NCBI RefSeq assembly: GCF_020283565.1
Contig: NC_060059.1
Span: 28,159,838 to 28,223,837 of the forward strand
Direction of reading: 5' to 3'
From: Trifolium pratense
Lineage: Eukaryota > Streptophyta > Magnoliopsida > Fabales > Fabaceae
DNA: 64,000 bases
Position numbers and translations under genes: made by a program. The notes under the pieces were generated by a model. That model saw nothing but the letters and a program-made list of their open reading frames with translations, had not been told where the DNA came from and ran no database searches. This document shows positions 22,207 through 33,878 of the stretch, one piece after another (position 1 is the first letter of the stretch; each line of letters begins with the position of its first letter).

Positions 22207-22841
22207 TTTTTATTAAACCAGGTATCCTCAGTGCGTAACTACAGAGACTAATCCCTCGAATCTTGTGGGACTCAAATGGCCTTTAAGAGTTTTAACACTG
22301 CTACATGCCCAAGACAGAAATCGAACACAGAACCTTGATTAAGCTAAAAGAGACTTGCGTCATATCATCTAAGTACTCTTGGATAAATCATTTTATATTT
22401 TAAAAAACATAATATAACCATTAAAATAGAAATTAAATTTAAAAGAACATAATTTTGTAGAGGTTAAAAATATATTTAACTCATATTATTTTATAGAAAT
22501 AAATTATAGTTAATAAACTATCTGTAAAACAAAATTAACAGTATTGTTTTGTTGTATAAATTTCATATAATTATGTAGTATAATAAAAAGGAGAATGTTA
22601 ACTTGTGCCCTTAAGGCACATGTTAAGGAATCAAAAATAGAAATTATTAAATGCTAATTTGTGCATTTTGACTTTTGAAGCATTAAATTTCTTGTTATAC
22701 ATTCCTAAAATTTTGAATTTATTCAAAACTTCCATTTCGAAACAACTCAATACAACACCATTCATCAATTTGCAAAATTTAAAATTTATCTTACATATCT
22801 TCAATTTTTTTATTTGGTAATAAATCTTAAAATAATTATAT
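22207..22841. other. Intergenic region
   Basis: A degenerate tRNA-derived SINE may be present in reverse at about 22215-22385 (minus strand gttctgtgttcgatttctg resembles a polymerase III B box). The rest is plain AT-rich DNA, with no match to the flank left of duplicated copy B. Confidence 0.25.
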
Positions 22842-23090
22842 TTCCAACATTACTCATGAAATACAAAAATATATCTATATTTTCCATATACTACTATATA
22901 TCTTCTTTTTTTGATAATCCATATACTATTACAGTATATCTTTAAAAAAAAATATTGATAACTTCCATTTATTTATTCAAAAAGTGTTCAAAATTTGCAC
23001 ACCAGTCGATCTTTCCTCCACCTTATTTATAACCTCTCTGCATTTTCACTAAATTTCCACATTCAAATAAAAAACCACACTCTCTATTAT

Positions 23091-23094
<4 letters not shown>

Positions 23095-23176
<82 letters not shown>
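23095..23176. repeat. (CT)n microsatellite in a leader-like position, copy A
   Basis: About 41 CT units between a TATA-like box (cttatttataacc, about 23021-23033) and a candidate start codon. The counterpart in copy B is at 33747-33839. Confidence 0.95.
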
Positions 23177-23181
<5 letters not shown>

Positions 23182-23217
23182 GTTCCAAATCAATCGGTTC
23201 ATGCCACCACTAAATAC

Positions 23218-23588
23218 ATGGAAAACGATTCCCCTTCATCACAATTGAATGGCAGTTGGAAACGGTAAAAGCTTTCATTCTATCATAGTTCATTATTTTC
23301 TATTGATTCAGCTACTATATTTCTTTTTATCAGAAAAAAAAAACCACAGGATGATTATATATATTATTTTGCTTACCTATATTTTTTGGTTATTTATTTC
23401 AATAATATTATATATCTTTTTTTTTTTTTGACAGTAATAATATTATATATCTATATTTATTGTGTGTTTGTTTTTTCGAATGCTAACAATTATTTTGTCT
23501 TGAATTAAGATATGGGGAACATGATGAAGATATAGATTTTTTGAATGCGTCCAAAGTGCAAAGTCATTTGCAACTACAATATTTGCAA
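23218..23588 (+). CDS. Candidate 5' part of an unidentified gene (two short exons), copy A
   Basis: After a TATA-like box and a (CT)n leader, an ATG at 23218 opens a 15-codon exon ending in a GT donor (23264/23265). A 79-nt exon 23510-23588 follows, in frame, ending at a consensus GTAAGT donor. Together they give 42 residues beginning MENDSPSSQLNGSWK and rich in Asp, Gln and Leu. No later exon could be followed and no family is recognised. An upstream ATG at 23201 in another frame weakens the case. It may be the head of a truncated gene. Confidence 0.28.
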
Positions 23589-23954
23589 GTAAGTTGTGGC
23601 CGGTTTTAATGTGTTTTTGTTTTTTTTTGTTGTGGTTTTTATTTTGTACAATTTTTTGTTAAAGTAATACACAAATAAGAAAATTTAAGAATCTTGAAAT
23701 GAACCCTTGCGATGAAAAGAAGATGAAGTATTTCAAAATTGTTACCAACAATAATTTTACATATTCATTGTTTTTCAAAAAAAATGTACATTAAGTAAAA
23801 AAAAAAAAAGTACATAGTTGTCCACTTCAAGAGAATTTAATATTTGGTCAAACGAAAATAATAAATGTTTTTGTAAAGTAACGAGAGCCTAATATTTTAG
23901 GTGTTTGTTTCTTATCAAAGAAGATCCAGCATGGAGCAATAACATGTCTAGTTT

Positions 23955-24470
23955 TTACTTTTTGTTGGGGATAGAAACAGAAATGTTTATGAAATGTGTC
24001 GTCATAGAAAAGGTGAGATCCAAACTTTATTCATCGGCGAAGATTGGGACACATTTATAATTGAGATAGTCACCTCATTTTTCATGAAAACAAGAGCCAT
24101 CTGAGTCGGTACTTTGGAAGAAAAAACCTTGAAAGAATTAGGATGGGAGAAGGAGCACCAAACTCTATATGTTCCATTTGCCTTGAAGAGCTTATATATA
24201 TGACCCAACTAGAACCTCATCGAGACAAATGGAACATATAGAGCCTGATACTCCTTCATCAATTCTAATTCTTTCAAGATTTTTTCTTTCAAAGTACCGA
24301 CTCTGATTGTTGTTGTTTTCATGAAAAATGAGGTCACCATCTCGATTGTAAATATCTCAATCTTCACTTACGAATAAAGGAGGTTGGTTGTCACTTTTCT
24401 ATGTGGATACATTTCATAAACATTTCTGTTTTTATTCCAACGAAAAGTCAAAATTATTCCATCATTAGAT
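23955..24470. repeat. Long imperfect hairpin (foldback) element, copy A
   Basis: Arms of about 200 bp, around 23970-24190 and 24220-24445, are inverted. Matching words include aaatgtttatgaaatg / catttcataaacattt, cctcatttttcatgaaaac and ctatatgttccattt. The loop is about 30 nt. Copy B (34588-35170) is fuller; copy A has lost about 20 bp of the left arm edge. Non-coding. Confidence 0.7.
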
Positions 24471-24949
24471 GTTGCGACTCATTGTTGCTCAATTATGGTT
24501 CTTTCTCGAAGTGATACTTGCACTAAGATGAGAGGATTAAGCAAGAAAAAAACGTATTAACGCAAGAAAACAAGAAAGAAAGAAAGGATAATGTAGTGGC
24601 ACATAAACAGCCCAATTAGCCCTTTTGGAGCCAACTAAATTTGGCTTGAGGATATACCTTACCAAAGCTGCTGACATTGTATCTGATTCTTACTTTAATT
24701 AGTTGAATTTTGAATTTTTTTTTATCACGTGCAAATTTGTACTTGTTAAGAAGTTCGAAATAGTAAGTTTATATTGAAACTTGTTCATTTTATATTAAAT
24801 GTAATCTTTTAGTAAATAATTGTTGTTTTTCAATAAAAAAATACTACAATTTAATTGTTTTAACATGTGCAATACTGTACATGTTAGACAAACTCTAAAA
24901 AAACATTAAACAAAGACAAACTCTTGATTGTTTTTTATTTCTTTTTATT

Positions 24950-25400
24950 TAAATAAGTGATATCCACATACTTTTAAGTTTTATTCGAGTTTTCTTTGGT
25001 GTTATTTTAATCCCGTCTTAGTGCGGAGTATTTGTTTTGTTTATCCCGTCTTAGTACGGTGTTTGTTCCGTTTTTGTACGGTGTTTGTTCTTTTGTTCAG
25101 ATTTGTAGGTTTGTTTCGATTCAAATTCAGTGCAGATTCAATGACTTTAACATCATCAACGTTGCATATCCGAATACATGATTATTCCGGACATTTGAAG
25201 TTTGTCAAATCAATAGTAGGTTTTGATATTATGCCATTTTATGCTATTAACTCAGATGCTGTGAGCATGTTTGCAGATTCATCCTTATTAGTTTTTGGCG
25301 AAATTAAATATGTAATGATTTCGATTGATGTATTGACCGTAGTTTGGATGAGTATTTATAAATGGTTGAAGATGAAATTTATTTCTTATGAGAAAGTTTA
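24950..25400 (+). repeat. Dispersed repeat family R, copy 3
   Basis: Continuous from taagtgatatccacatac through gcggagtatttg, atcaacgttgcatatccgaa and ttttatgctattaactcaga to gcagattcatccttatta. An ORF across it is not protein-like beyond what the repeat imposes. This copy keeps the junction that is interrupted by a 4.2-kb block in copy B. Confidence 0.65.
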
Positions 25401-25606
25401 GATTCATTTCAATTCCTTTGGTGGTTTGGTGAGGAACACGAAAGGAATTAAGACTCGTCATTTAATTTGGTTAGTTACTACTTGGAGCATTTGAAGACTA
25501 CATCATAGTATTTTGTTCCGAGTAGAAGTTGAAAATTTGTCTTCTTTAGTTAATCAGATTATCAGTATTTCCTGGTTTTGGTTTTGTCTTCTCTTGTTAT
25601 TTCTGA

Positions 25607-25636
25607 CTAGATATTTCACCCGTGTGATGCACGGGT
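25607..25636 (-). mobile_element. Helitron-like 3' terminus, copy A
   Basis: Read on the minus strand: a 7-bp stem hairpin ACCCGTG-catca-CACGGGT, then gaaatat, then CTAG followed by T. A short GC-rich hairpin before CTRR with T outside is the Helitron 3' end signature. The body would extend to higher coordinates; its TC start was not located. Confidence 0.4.
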
Positions 25637-25740
25637 ATTACACAGGTGAATATTGTGAATTTTGTGGTAACAACACATTTTTTATTTTATTGAATAATAC
25701 ATATATAAACCTGCATAATGTATCCAATATACTGATGTGA

Positions 25741-26686
25741 ACAAATAATAGCTAAAAGGAAACCAATTATGAATATACAAACAATTAATAGACAAACATG
25801 ATAGGGAGAAAAATGAACAGTTTAAATATTATACTTTTCAAAGAGTAGTATCAACAACAATGAGATGATGAATAGAGAAGAGATGAAATTAAAATAAATA
25901 CAAAACAAACACAATTTGAGTTTTTCCAAGACAACTTAAAAATGCACGAAAAAGAAATAAAATTGAATAAGCTACCTATGAATTCAAACAAAAGGTTAAA
26001 TAGGTTAATTGTTCTTCAAAAGGAATAGTCTCCTTTATGACATAATATTAAATAAATTTAATTTCTCAAAGTATCATAAGGGAAATAATAATCTATAAAA
26101 AATTTAACTAAACATCAAATGATTCATTTGATTCACAACTTATTATGTTCTTCCAATTTATCCCTGAAAATTCTTCTTTTTTTCATCTTAACCTTCTTCA
26201 TAACTCATTGTCCATTTCAAAACGGTTGAAGCGACCCTTCATCTATCAAGTCATAAAATAATTAAATTGAAAGAAAAAGTTACTCTTATTTGAAGTTAGA
26301 CAACTTATAAGACACTTATAAATAATGTACTCAATAACCTGTAACAATTACCTCACTTTTTTGCACCAGTAATAGTTGTTCACTCCTTACACTTAGCTAA
26401 AACACTCCAAAATTTCTGCATTATATATGCAGAAAAAAAATCTGCAATAAAAAACAGTCTCCAATGCAGAAACTTTGTTTTTTCAAACAAAGCATCCAAG
26501 TTGAAATCAACAAATACATCGAAAACCACAGATTTATCAAAGAAGAAATAACTCCAAATTACAAATTAACCACTAAATAGAATACATATCTGATCCAAGA
26601 CTTGAGAAGTTTTCCCAATGCAATGTTGGAATTATGGTGTGAGTAATCCAACACTAAATCCACGAATTTATAGAACGCCAATTGAA

Positions 26687-26777
<91 letters not shown>

Positions 26778-27717
26778 ATTAAAAATTAAAAAAAAAGAGT
26801 GGAAAATTCAAATTCTAAAAACTTGCATTGGTTGAGATGCAAAAAGAATATGTCTTAGCTATCCAATGTTTCCTACAAATGCAAAACTTCGAGGGAGTCA
26901 ACAATAATTGAATAATGAAGACTATATCCAAACTTGAATCTCCAATTGTAGGGAAGACATCAATCTAATTGAAGACTAAACAAATTAATAAAACAATTTG
27001 TACCCTATAAGTCAAATAAATTAAAATCCTTTTAGACATTGAAATTAGTAACAAATAAAGAAAAATGTCAAAAGGATAAAGCAATATACATCCCAAAAGC
27101 AAAGAAACCAGTGAGCAAATGCGGCAAGATATTCATGGACGACAGCGAGATAAATGGGGAGGACCGGTGTCACACATACAATCATATGATATAATAGGTA
27201 TACTTACTTCATCAAGATAAAATTCAACATAATAAGTTTAATACTTGATTCGACAATAATTAACGTATTTCTCCAAGCTAGTTATTGGATTTGGATCCAA
27301 TAATGGTGCTATGTGTTTAATAACAACAACAAAAAAATCATCAATAAATATAAAACAGAGTGAGAATGATTAGTTAGAACATATAAAAGAGAGATGAAAG
27401 CAATAAAAACATTTTAAACAACGTAGCGCAAGTTGAGTTTCTCTATTTTGATGATCCATATTGGCAATGAAAACATAAAACACGTGAAACTTCATCTACA
27501 TATTGATGTGTTTTTAATTAATGATTTTTATTTAATACGGGGAAAAAATCGGGTTTTGTATAAAAAAATGTTAAAAAAATGCAGCAACATATTTGATTTT
27601 GTAGATGGAAAAAAAGTGGTTTTTGTTTTTAGAAAGAAAAATAAAACGTATCAAGTTTAAAAAGAGTGCATTTACATGATGTTGATTACTTGTTGGTTAC
27701 AAAATTATTTCAACATA
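25741..27717. other. Non-coding region, possibly a Helitron body, copy A
   Basis: AT-rich and without conserved frames. It includes a long (AT)n tract at 26694-26775. Collinear with about 40720-42625. Small ORFs here are not preserved in copy B, which argues against coding function. Confidence 0.4.
26694..26775. repeat. (AT)n microsatellite, copy A
   Basis: About 82 bp of AT. Just left of it copy A holds about 70 bp (ttggaattatggtgtgagta onward) missing in copy B, where the tract is 41602-41659. Confidence 0.95.
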
Positions 27718-27860
27718 TTTGATATGGTTTAGTGGTAAGTATATAAATAAATATAACTAAAAGATCATGAGTTCGAATCCTGATAAAACAACTTATCCGG
27801 ATTCAAAAATCTAATACAATCTAAAATTAAGAATCAATTTTTTTTTTTTTTTTGATAATA
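27718..27860 (+). repeat. tRNA-derived SINE-like sequence, copy A
   Basis: An A-box-like tggtttagtggtaag is followed about 35 nt later by a B box gttcgaatcc, then an A/T-rich tail. It does not fold as a full tRNA (no paired acceptor stem was found), so it is a tRNA-derived retroposon or pseudogene rather than a tRNA gene. Confidence 0.45.
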
Positions 27861-28262
27861 AGAATCAATCTTTTGTCAAAGAAAAAAATAAAAATCAAGA
27901 ATCAATCTTTTGTCAAAGAAAAAAATAAAAATCAAGAATCAATCAATACAAACCTAACATAAATCGCAATGGATTTGATTAGATTAGAGATTGAGATTTT
28001 AGTTATTTATTACTGTAAATATTATTTTTATCGGTAGACGAAAGAACCAAAATTTAACGGATTTGATTGTATAAATTTCCAATCAATAAATCTAGGATAA
28101 AAAGGAGTACTGGTTAAGTAATAAATACAGTTTAAGAAGTGAAGAAACAAAAAGTTTCTCATAAAATTTTCTTATATAAGTGCAAAGAGTAAGTACAAGT
28201 GAAGAAACGAGTAGAGTGGATACCAATTTTTTTTTTTAATTTAGTGCGATTGATTAAAAGCA

Positions 28263-28999
28263 ATGATGCAAGATGAAAGGAACAAGGTGGTAATGGAAAA
28301 TTTGAAAAAATCACTATTGTTTCGTATGGTAGCAATCAACCCTAATTCTAGCTCCATCATCAATTCTTCAATCGTCTCCTCTTTCATTGACAATCGTTTT
28401 TCACAAGTTTTCAAATCCTTCGACGCCCCCACTCACCCTCCTTATCAGTTGGTATGTAACTCTCTTAATTTCATATAAAGTCAGTTTATGTTATTTTCTA
28501 ATGTCTTGGAAAGTTAACGAGTTTTATTTAAGGATGAAATGTTTGGAAGAATCGAAGTTTGATTGAAAAATATTGTAATATTTTATTAACTTTCAGCCAA
28601 ATTTTGAATTATCAATATCTTTGACTCTGAAATGGAGGATTAAAACTAAAGATTAACGGTAGTTCTATTTTTCCTGCTTTTATTTATTTCAATTAAATTA
28701 AATAATCTTAAAAGTTTTTATTTTTTGGGAGAATGTAGATGATAAAGAAAGCAATGAAGGAGTTGAACGAAGAATATGGGTCGACTGAGGAAGCAATTTC
28801 TGGGTTTATAAGAAGCGAATATGGCGAAGATTTACCATGCGCCCACACAACTATTCTTCATATTCAGTTGAGGAAGCTTTGTATGGCTGGGAAACTTGGC
28901 TTTAAGAAGGGGAAATATGTTCTTGATTTTGAAAATAATGAGGCTAAGATGACACTAAAAAGTTATAAGAAGAAGAAGATGAAGCAGACCAGGATTTGA
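28263..28999 (+). CDS. Linker-histone (H15) domain protein, copy 2 (duplication A)
   Basis: Exons 28263-28451 and 28739-28999 encode 149 residues, with the intron at GTATGT..GTAG. The N-terminal extension (MMQDERNKVVMENLKKSLLF) is shared with the other copies. The H15 winged helix runs from HPPYQL (residues 58-63) to KLGFKKGKYVLDFEN. A short basic tail (SYKKKKMKQTRI) follows, as expected for DNA binding next to the winged helix. It is much shorter than a canonical H1, whose lysine-rich tail is far longer, and no AT-hook is visible. Probably a nuclear linker-DNA-binding protein of a lineage-specific family. The TATA box cttatataag is at 28171-28180. Almost identical to the gene at 43095. Confidence 0.85.
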
Positions 29000-29904
29000 T
29001 AGAACATGACACTGTCCGATTGAAAACTCAAAAGTTGGTTAAATAAATTTCATATATTTAGTTGCTTATATATTTTTTGGTTTTCACCGGATGCTATTGG
29101 ACCATTTAATCTAGTTCGAGAGTCAGTTCTATCATAAAATAGTTTTAACTTCTACCGATCGCAGTTGCAAATGATCGAATTAGTTGCAATAGAACTAATT
29201 AATTCGTATCATTTAACTTTAATGGACAAAAGTTAATATGCATAAGCCTTTTCTTATGTATGGTGCATAAGTCATTCACAGCCATCAGATGATTTTACAC
29301 ATGTAATAATCATAACTGAAGAACTTTCTATTTTTGCTTGCTCAATTTCAGCCACATTTTACATGCGATTCGATCACCGATTTCGAAAAATAATACCGGA
29401 AACATTCATAAAATCGAACGACGATCAAAACGGTATAAAGAACGTCGAGTTTCGTTGATTATTGAGGGAGAACGAACCGGGTCGACGAACCGTGTCGTAG
29501 TGACCCGTTTCTGCAGAAAATGGGTGAGGAAGATTATGAACAGTGACGCGCGTCCACGCCCACTCTCACTGGCGGCGCGTGGGGGCGCGTGCGGTGCCAA
29601 GGAGACTCCAATTTTTTTTATTATTTTTACATAAAAATAGTAAATAATTTTCTGAGAATTTTGGGACCAGTTTGATATTTTTCTGAGACCTGGAACCATT
29701 TTTAGTTAATTAAATGAGGTAAATATGGTTTTATAAATATAAGATATTAATAAAATTTTCCCAAAATTTTATTTAGGGTATTTTGTATTATTTGGAACGG
29801 TTGGGGATACCTCACTCTCTTCGGTTTTATATCGTCTTAAAAATTTAAATTTATTTCACAATTTTTATTAAGGGTTAAATATGTTTTTGGAGAACAACTC
29901 TTTG

Positions 29905-30480
29905 AAACCATTCCACAGCAAAAATGGTTTCATACCGTTATACACTGAAACCATTAGTCTAGTTAAATGGTTTCATGGCGTTATACACCGAAACCATTAT
30001 TATAGTTAAATGGTTTTATATGAGCATTATTGTCAAGATGTTATACACTGAAACAATTAGTCTTGTTAATTGGTTTCAAGATGTTATACACTGAAACATT
30101 TGTCTAGTTAAATGGTTTGATACTATTATACACTGAAATCATTATTATAGTTAAATGGTTTTATATGAGCATTAGTGCCAAAATGTTATACATTGAAACC
30201 ATTAGTCCTTTTAATTGGTTTCAAGATGTTATACACTGAAACCATTTGTCTAGTTAAATGGTTTCATACTGTTATACACTGAAACCATTATTCTAGTTAA
30301 ATGGTTTCATAGCGTTATACACTGAAACCATTAGTCTTGTTATTTGGTTTCAAGATGTTATACACTAAAACCATTAGTCTAGTTAAATGGTTTCATAGCG
30401 TTATACCCTGAAACCATTATTTTAGTTAAATGGTTTCATATGAGCATTAGTGCCAAGATGTTATACACTGAAACCATTGT
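29905..30480. repeat. Tandem array of palindromic 45-60 bp units
   Basis: About a dozen units of the form gttatacactgaaaccatta-n-tagttaaatggtttcat. Each holds the inverted pair aaaccatta / taaatggttt, so each unit can form a small stem-loop. Variants add atgagcattagtgccaag. Not CRISPR: there are no unique spacers and the host is eukaryotic. Confidence 0.85.
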
Positions 30481-30794
30481 TATTAAGTAAAACATCACAT
30501 AACCATTTTACAAAACCATGCTACATAAAGCAAAAAATCATATAAAGCAATTAGGGTTAGTTTAGTTGAAAAAAATTTGGATAGTATGCATGCGATATTG
30601 GATTCGATCATATTTTTATTGTAAAGAAAAATCGATAAAACTTAAAATTAAATTGTATGTTTGACAAGTATGCTTTATATATACATGAACCATTCGTTAT
30701 TATGTTGGGCTTCGAGGGGGTGTATGACGAAAATTAATTAAAAATGGATTTTTATAATATATACTTCAAAGGAACAAAAATTATTATTTAATTG

Positions 30795-31015
30795 GAAACG
30801 GGGGGCGCGCTAGAAATTTGGGGGAGGGGTGCGCTAGAAGTTTGGAGGAGGGAAAAAAATTGGGGGCGCGCTAGAAATCTAGGGGAGGAAAAAAAATTGG
30901 GGGGCTCACAAGAAATCTAGGAGAAAAAAGGAAAAAAAAACTGGGGGGTGCGCTAAGCAAAAGGGGGCGCGCAAGTAATGGGGTAGTATATGGGGGGCGC
31001 GCGAGTAATGGATTG
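30795..31015. repeat. GC-rich minisatellite
   Basis: Irregular tandem copies of ggggcgcgctagaaatctag..ggaggaaaaaaa, about 40 bp each, with strong strand bias (G and A on the plus strand). An island of GC in an AT-rich element. Confidence 0.7.
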
Positions 31016-31146
31016 CCTAATTTTGGGCTTGGGCTGACCTTTGGTTGACTTTTGGTGTAGGAAGCAAATATGGTGGGTGTAGAAAGCAAGTTTATGCATG
31101 GTGCATAAGTTTAGGCTTATGCACCATAACCACACCCACTTTAATG

Positions 31147-32215
31147 CTCATATACACTAGATTGTTATATCTTATTTTGTTGTTCTATTAATAATAATAA
31201 TGCCATTATTTTATTTTTAAGTAAATGTTACTATTATTGTAAAAAAAAAAGAAAAGTAAATGCTATTTTTTTTCCTAGTTTAATGGATATTTTAAAAAGA
31301 TTAAACTTAGATACCTCGGTGTACCTAACCAGTACCTCGGTGTACTTTGATAAAATAAAATATTTAAAAATTTATAATATAATATTGTTAAAATATAAAT
31401 GAAACTATTGTGCTATTTTTTGTAAAACTTATTAAATGAATAAATTTGATTATAATTACCGATGATAAACTATCCAATTTTTTGTGTATCCGTCACAAAT
31501 AATTGTCCCATGTATATTTTTTAATAAAAAATTAGAAATTTGATTAGAAATATTCAGGATAATTTAGTAAATTTGTTAGTAATTAACTTTATTGTCTTAT
31601 TATTATTATTATTATTATTAATAGTTAATAGTATATTTTTTTTATGAAAAATATTGTTTATGCTTCTATTTCTATATTTCTAATTTTACGCATGTTCATT
31701 TTTTTATTTTTTTATAATTTTTTTATTGACTATTTTATTCTTTTTTTAATAGATTATTGAATTGATCGTATTAATCTGTTTTATTGCTATTTTTATGAGT
31801 ATATATTGTTCTGTTTTGTTCCAATCTATAATCTGTTTAGTTTTTATTTTTAAGCATATCATTTTTTTTTTTGTATTTATATTATTTTCTTTCTATATAT
31901 ATATATATATATATATTTAGCGATTTTTTTTTATAAGGCGAAGAACATCTAGACATCATGCGACAAAACAGACTACATCCTCATCCTATGCCTATATCTC
32001 TTTATTATATTAAAAAAAGATAAAATATTTACAAAAAAAATGGGGGACATAGACCTAACCCAGTGAGTCCAATGACTATAAAACCAATATCCACTGCTAG
32101 TTAATCCTAAAAGACAAACTAGAAGTCCTAGAAATTTCAGGCAAATGAACCGACCATCAACACGGAAACGGTTCACGTACCCTCTACTTATAAATATATT
32201 AGTAGTAGATATATA
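31147..32215. other. Non-coding region with a possible LINE 3' tail, copy A
   Basis: T-rich DNA with a short (TTA)n run near 31597-31620. At about 31935-32190 the minus strand resembles the 3' untranslated end of a plant LINE (ggttaggtctatgtccccc then T/A runs), but no coding part remains. Collinear with 44236-45337. Confidence 0.3.
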
Positions 32216-32619
32216 AGGTTAAATAAATTTTGGTTACTTATAAATATTTTGAATTTTGTTTTTAGTCCATATAAAAAATTTCAGCAATTTTTGTTCCCTC
32301 AAATATTTTCTATCATAAATTTTGATCCCTACCTTTAATCAACTCTTATGTACTTTCACATTTTTAAATGGTTTTTTGTATTCATGTTTATAATATTATA
32401 AGAACCTCTCTAACAAGAGAGATTCTTATAATATACAAAACATGATCGTGGAAAGAAAAAGAATTAAAATTTTGAATGGTATACACAGGTTGATTGAAAA
32501 GCAGAGACCCAAAAATCATGACAGGAGATATTTGAAGACCAAAACTTTATGAAATTTTTTGTAGGGACTAAAACTTAAATTTGAAATATTTATAGAGATC
32601 AAGAATATATTTAACCCTA
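32216..32619. mobile_element. MITE-like element with GGTTAAATA ends, copy A
   Basis: Left end ggttaaataaattttggtta and right end tcaagaatatatttaaccct are inverted over about 30 bp. Such elements, with ggtccc/tagtcc words inside, are common in legumes. Also in copy B at 45338-45741, so it predates the duplication. Confidence 0.6.
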
Positions 32620-32914
32620 TGTTTTATAGATCCTACAAAATCGTGAGTTTTTATGTTTAGTCCTAAAAAACTTTTATTCATTTTTAGTCCCTATTTGCAT
32701 TTTATAGAGACTAATTTGAGGGACTAAAAGTATTCAATTCTTTTAAAGAAATTCAAAATAGGAACTATTATTAGAAACTGCAATATTATGGAGGACTAAA
32801 ATTACCATTAAAATTTAATAGGGACTAAAATTATCATTAAAATTTAACCCTATTTGTAATATCAGCGGGCAAAATGCTCGAAATTCAAATAATGACATTA
32901 GCAGAGGCACATCC

Positions 32915-33521
32915 TGTAACATTCTGGATTTTCATACATTATTTAACGAAATATTAAGCAAAGGACGAATCTTTTTTTTAGGAACACAATAACCTTATAT
33001 TACTAAATATTAAACATTATTATAATAGATCTCTCAAAATTAATAATTTAGTATAATAATTACAACAGATTGAACTATTATTTAACTCAAAATAAGATTC
33101 TAAAACAAGACTCTTAGAGCATCCACAATGGAGCACTCTATTTTTGAGTACTTAAATGGTCCCACATAGACACATCATCAATTTATTATTTTTTTAATAA
33201 TAGTACCTAATAGGTACTCAACCCCTCCAATGGAGCATTTATTAAAAAGTTCTAAAATGGGTCCCATCAATAACTCCACATCATTAAAATTTGAAATTTA
33301 ATTTAAAATAATATTGCCAAATTAATTTTTTTGAATATATTAAATAAAGTGGGTCCCATAATAAGAAGAGAGAGAGAGTTCTTATATTAGAAGTGGTACC
33401 TATTAGGTACTAAAATGTGTTGTGCTCCAATGGTAGTACCTAATAAGTACCATGAGTACCTAATAGGTACTACACCATTGGAGATGGTCTTAGTCTTTTA
33501 CTATCCAAACACTCAATCTAT
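32915..33521. other. Spacer between duplication copies
   Basis: Unique AT-rich sequence of about 230 bp, enlarged by a 373-bp Tourist-like MITE. It matches neither the left flank of A nor the right flank of B. Confidence 0.7.
33117..33489. mobile_element. Tourist/PIF-Harbinger-like MITE
   Basis: Inverted ends GAGCATCCACAATGG and CCATTGGAGATGGTC are flanked by a TTA repeat on both sides (33114-33116 and 33490-33492). Inside are repeated gtacctaataggtac palindromes. TWA duplication is typical for PIF/Harbinger elements. Confidence 0.75.
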
Positions 33522-33743
33522 ATTTTCAACATTACTCATGAAATACAAAAATATATCTATATTTTCCATATACTACTATATATCTTCTTTTTTTGATAAT
33601 CCATATACTATTACAGTATATCTTAAAAAAAAATATTTTATTTATTCAAAAAGTGTTCAAAATTTGCACACCAGTCGATCTTTCCTGGACCTTATTTATA
33701 ACCTCTCTGCATTTTCACTAAATTTCCACATTCAAATAAAAAA

Positions 33744-33746
<3 letters not shown>

Positions 33747-33839
<93 letters not shown>
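33747..33839. repeat. (CT)n microsatellite, copy B
   Basis: About 46 CT units in the same leader-like position as in copy A, slightly longer. Confidence 0.95.
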
Positions 33840-33842
<3 letters not shown>

Positions 33843-33878
33843 GTTACAATTCAATCGGTTCATGGCACCACTAAATAC

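Larger units (their letters stand above)
29225..31137. mobile_element. Mutator-like non-autonomous element, only in duplication A
   Basis: A 9-bp direct repeat ACTTTAATG flanks it (29216-29224 and 31138-31146). Copy B has the uninterrupted single site at 44227-44235, so the boundaries are exact: 1913 bp. The ends are imperfectly inverted (GCATAAGCCT..cttatg..GCATAA). Inside are a GC-rich stretch (29440-29610, with gtgacgcgcg and ggcggcgcgtgg), a chain of hairpin repeats and a GC-rich minisatellite. No transposase is visible. Confidence 0.85.
22842..32914 (+). repeat. Segmental duplication, copy A
   Basis: Collinear with 33522-46029 in the same orientation, from caacattactcatgaaata to attagcagaggcacatcc. 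By eye most stretches differ at only a few percent of positions. The main differences are insertions: a 1913-bp Mutator-like element here (29225-31137), and in copy B a 4.2-kb block, a 156-bp MITE and microsatellite length changes. It carries one H15-domain gene. Confidence 0.95.

Noticed and set aside
22995..23213. ORF with a long (SL)n tract; also 33415-33909
   Set aside because: Translation of the (CT)n leader repeat; length differs between the duplicates only through repeat number.
24002..24208. 68-residue minus ORF conserved at 34676-34882
   Set aside because: Falls in an arm of the foldback element; conservation follows from the recent duplication and no domain is seen.
25021..25401. 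126-residue ORF, repeated as 111 residues at 39899-40234
   Set aside because: Lies wholly within dispersed repeat R; other R copies do not keep the frame.
27433..27660. 75-residue ORF in duplication A
   Set aside because: The corresponding copy B sequence (about 42320-42570) has indels and stops, so no coding constraint.
27718..27800. tRNA gene candidate from A and B boxes
   Set aside because: No acceptor stem pairing and an A/T-rich tail; treated as SINE-like.
29905..30480. Repeat array considered as CRISPR
   Set aside because: Eukaryotic DNA, no constant repeat with unique spacers; units are diverged tandem palindromes inside a transposon.
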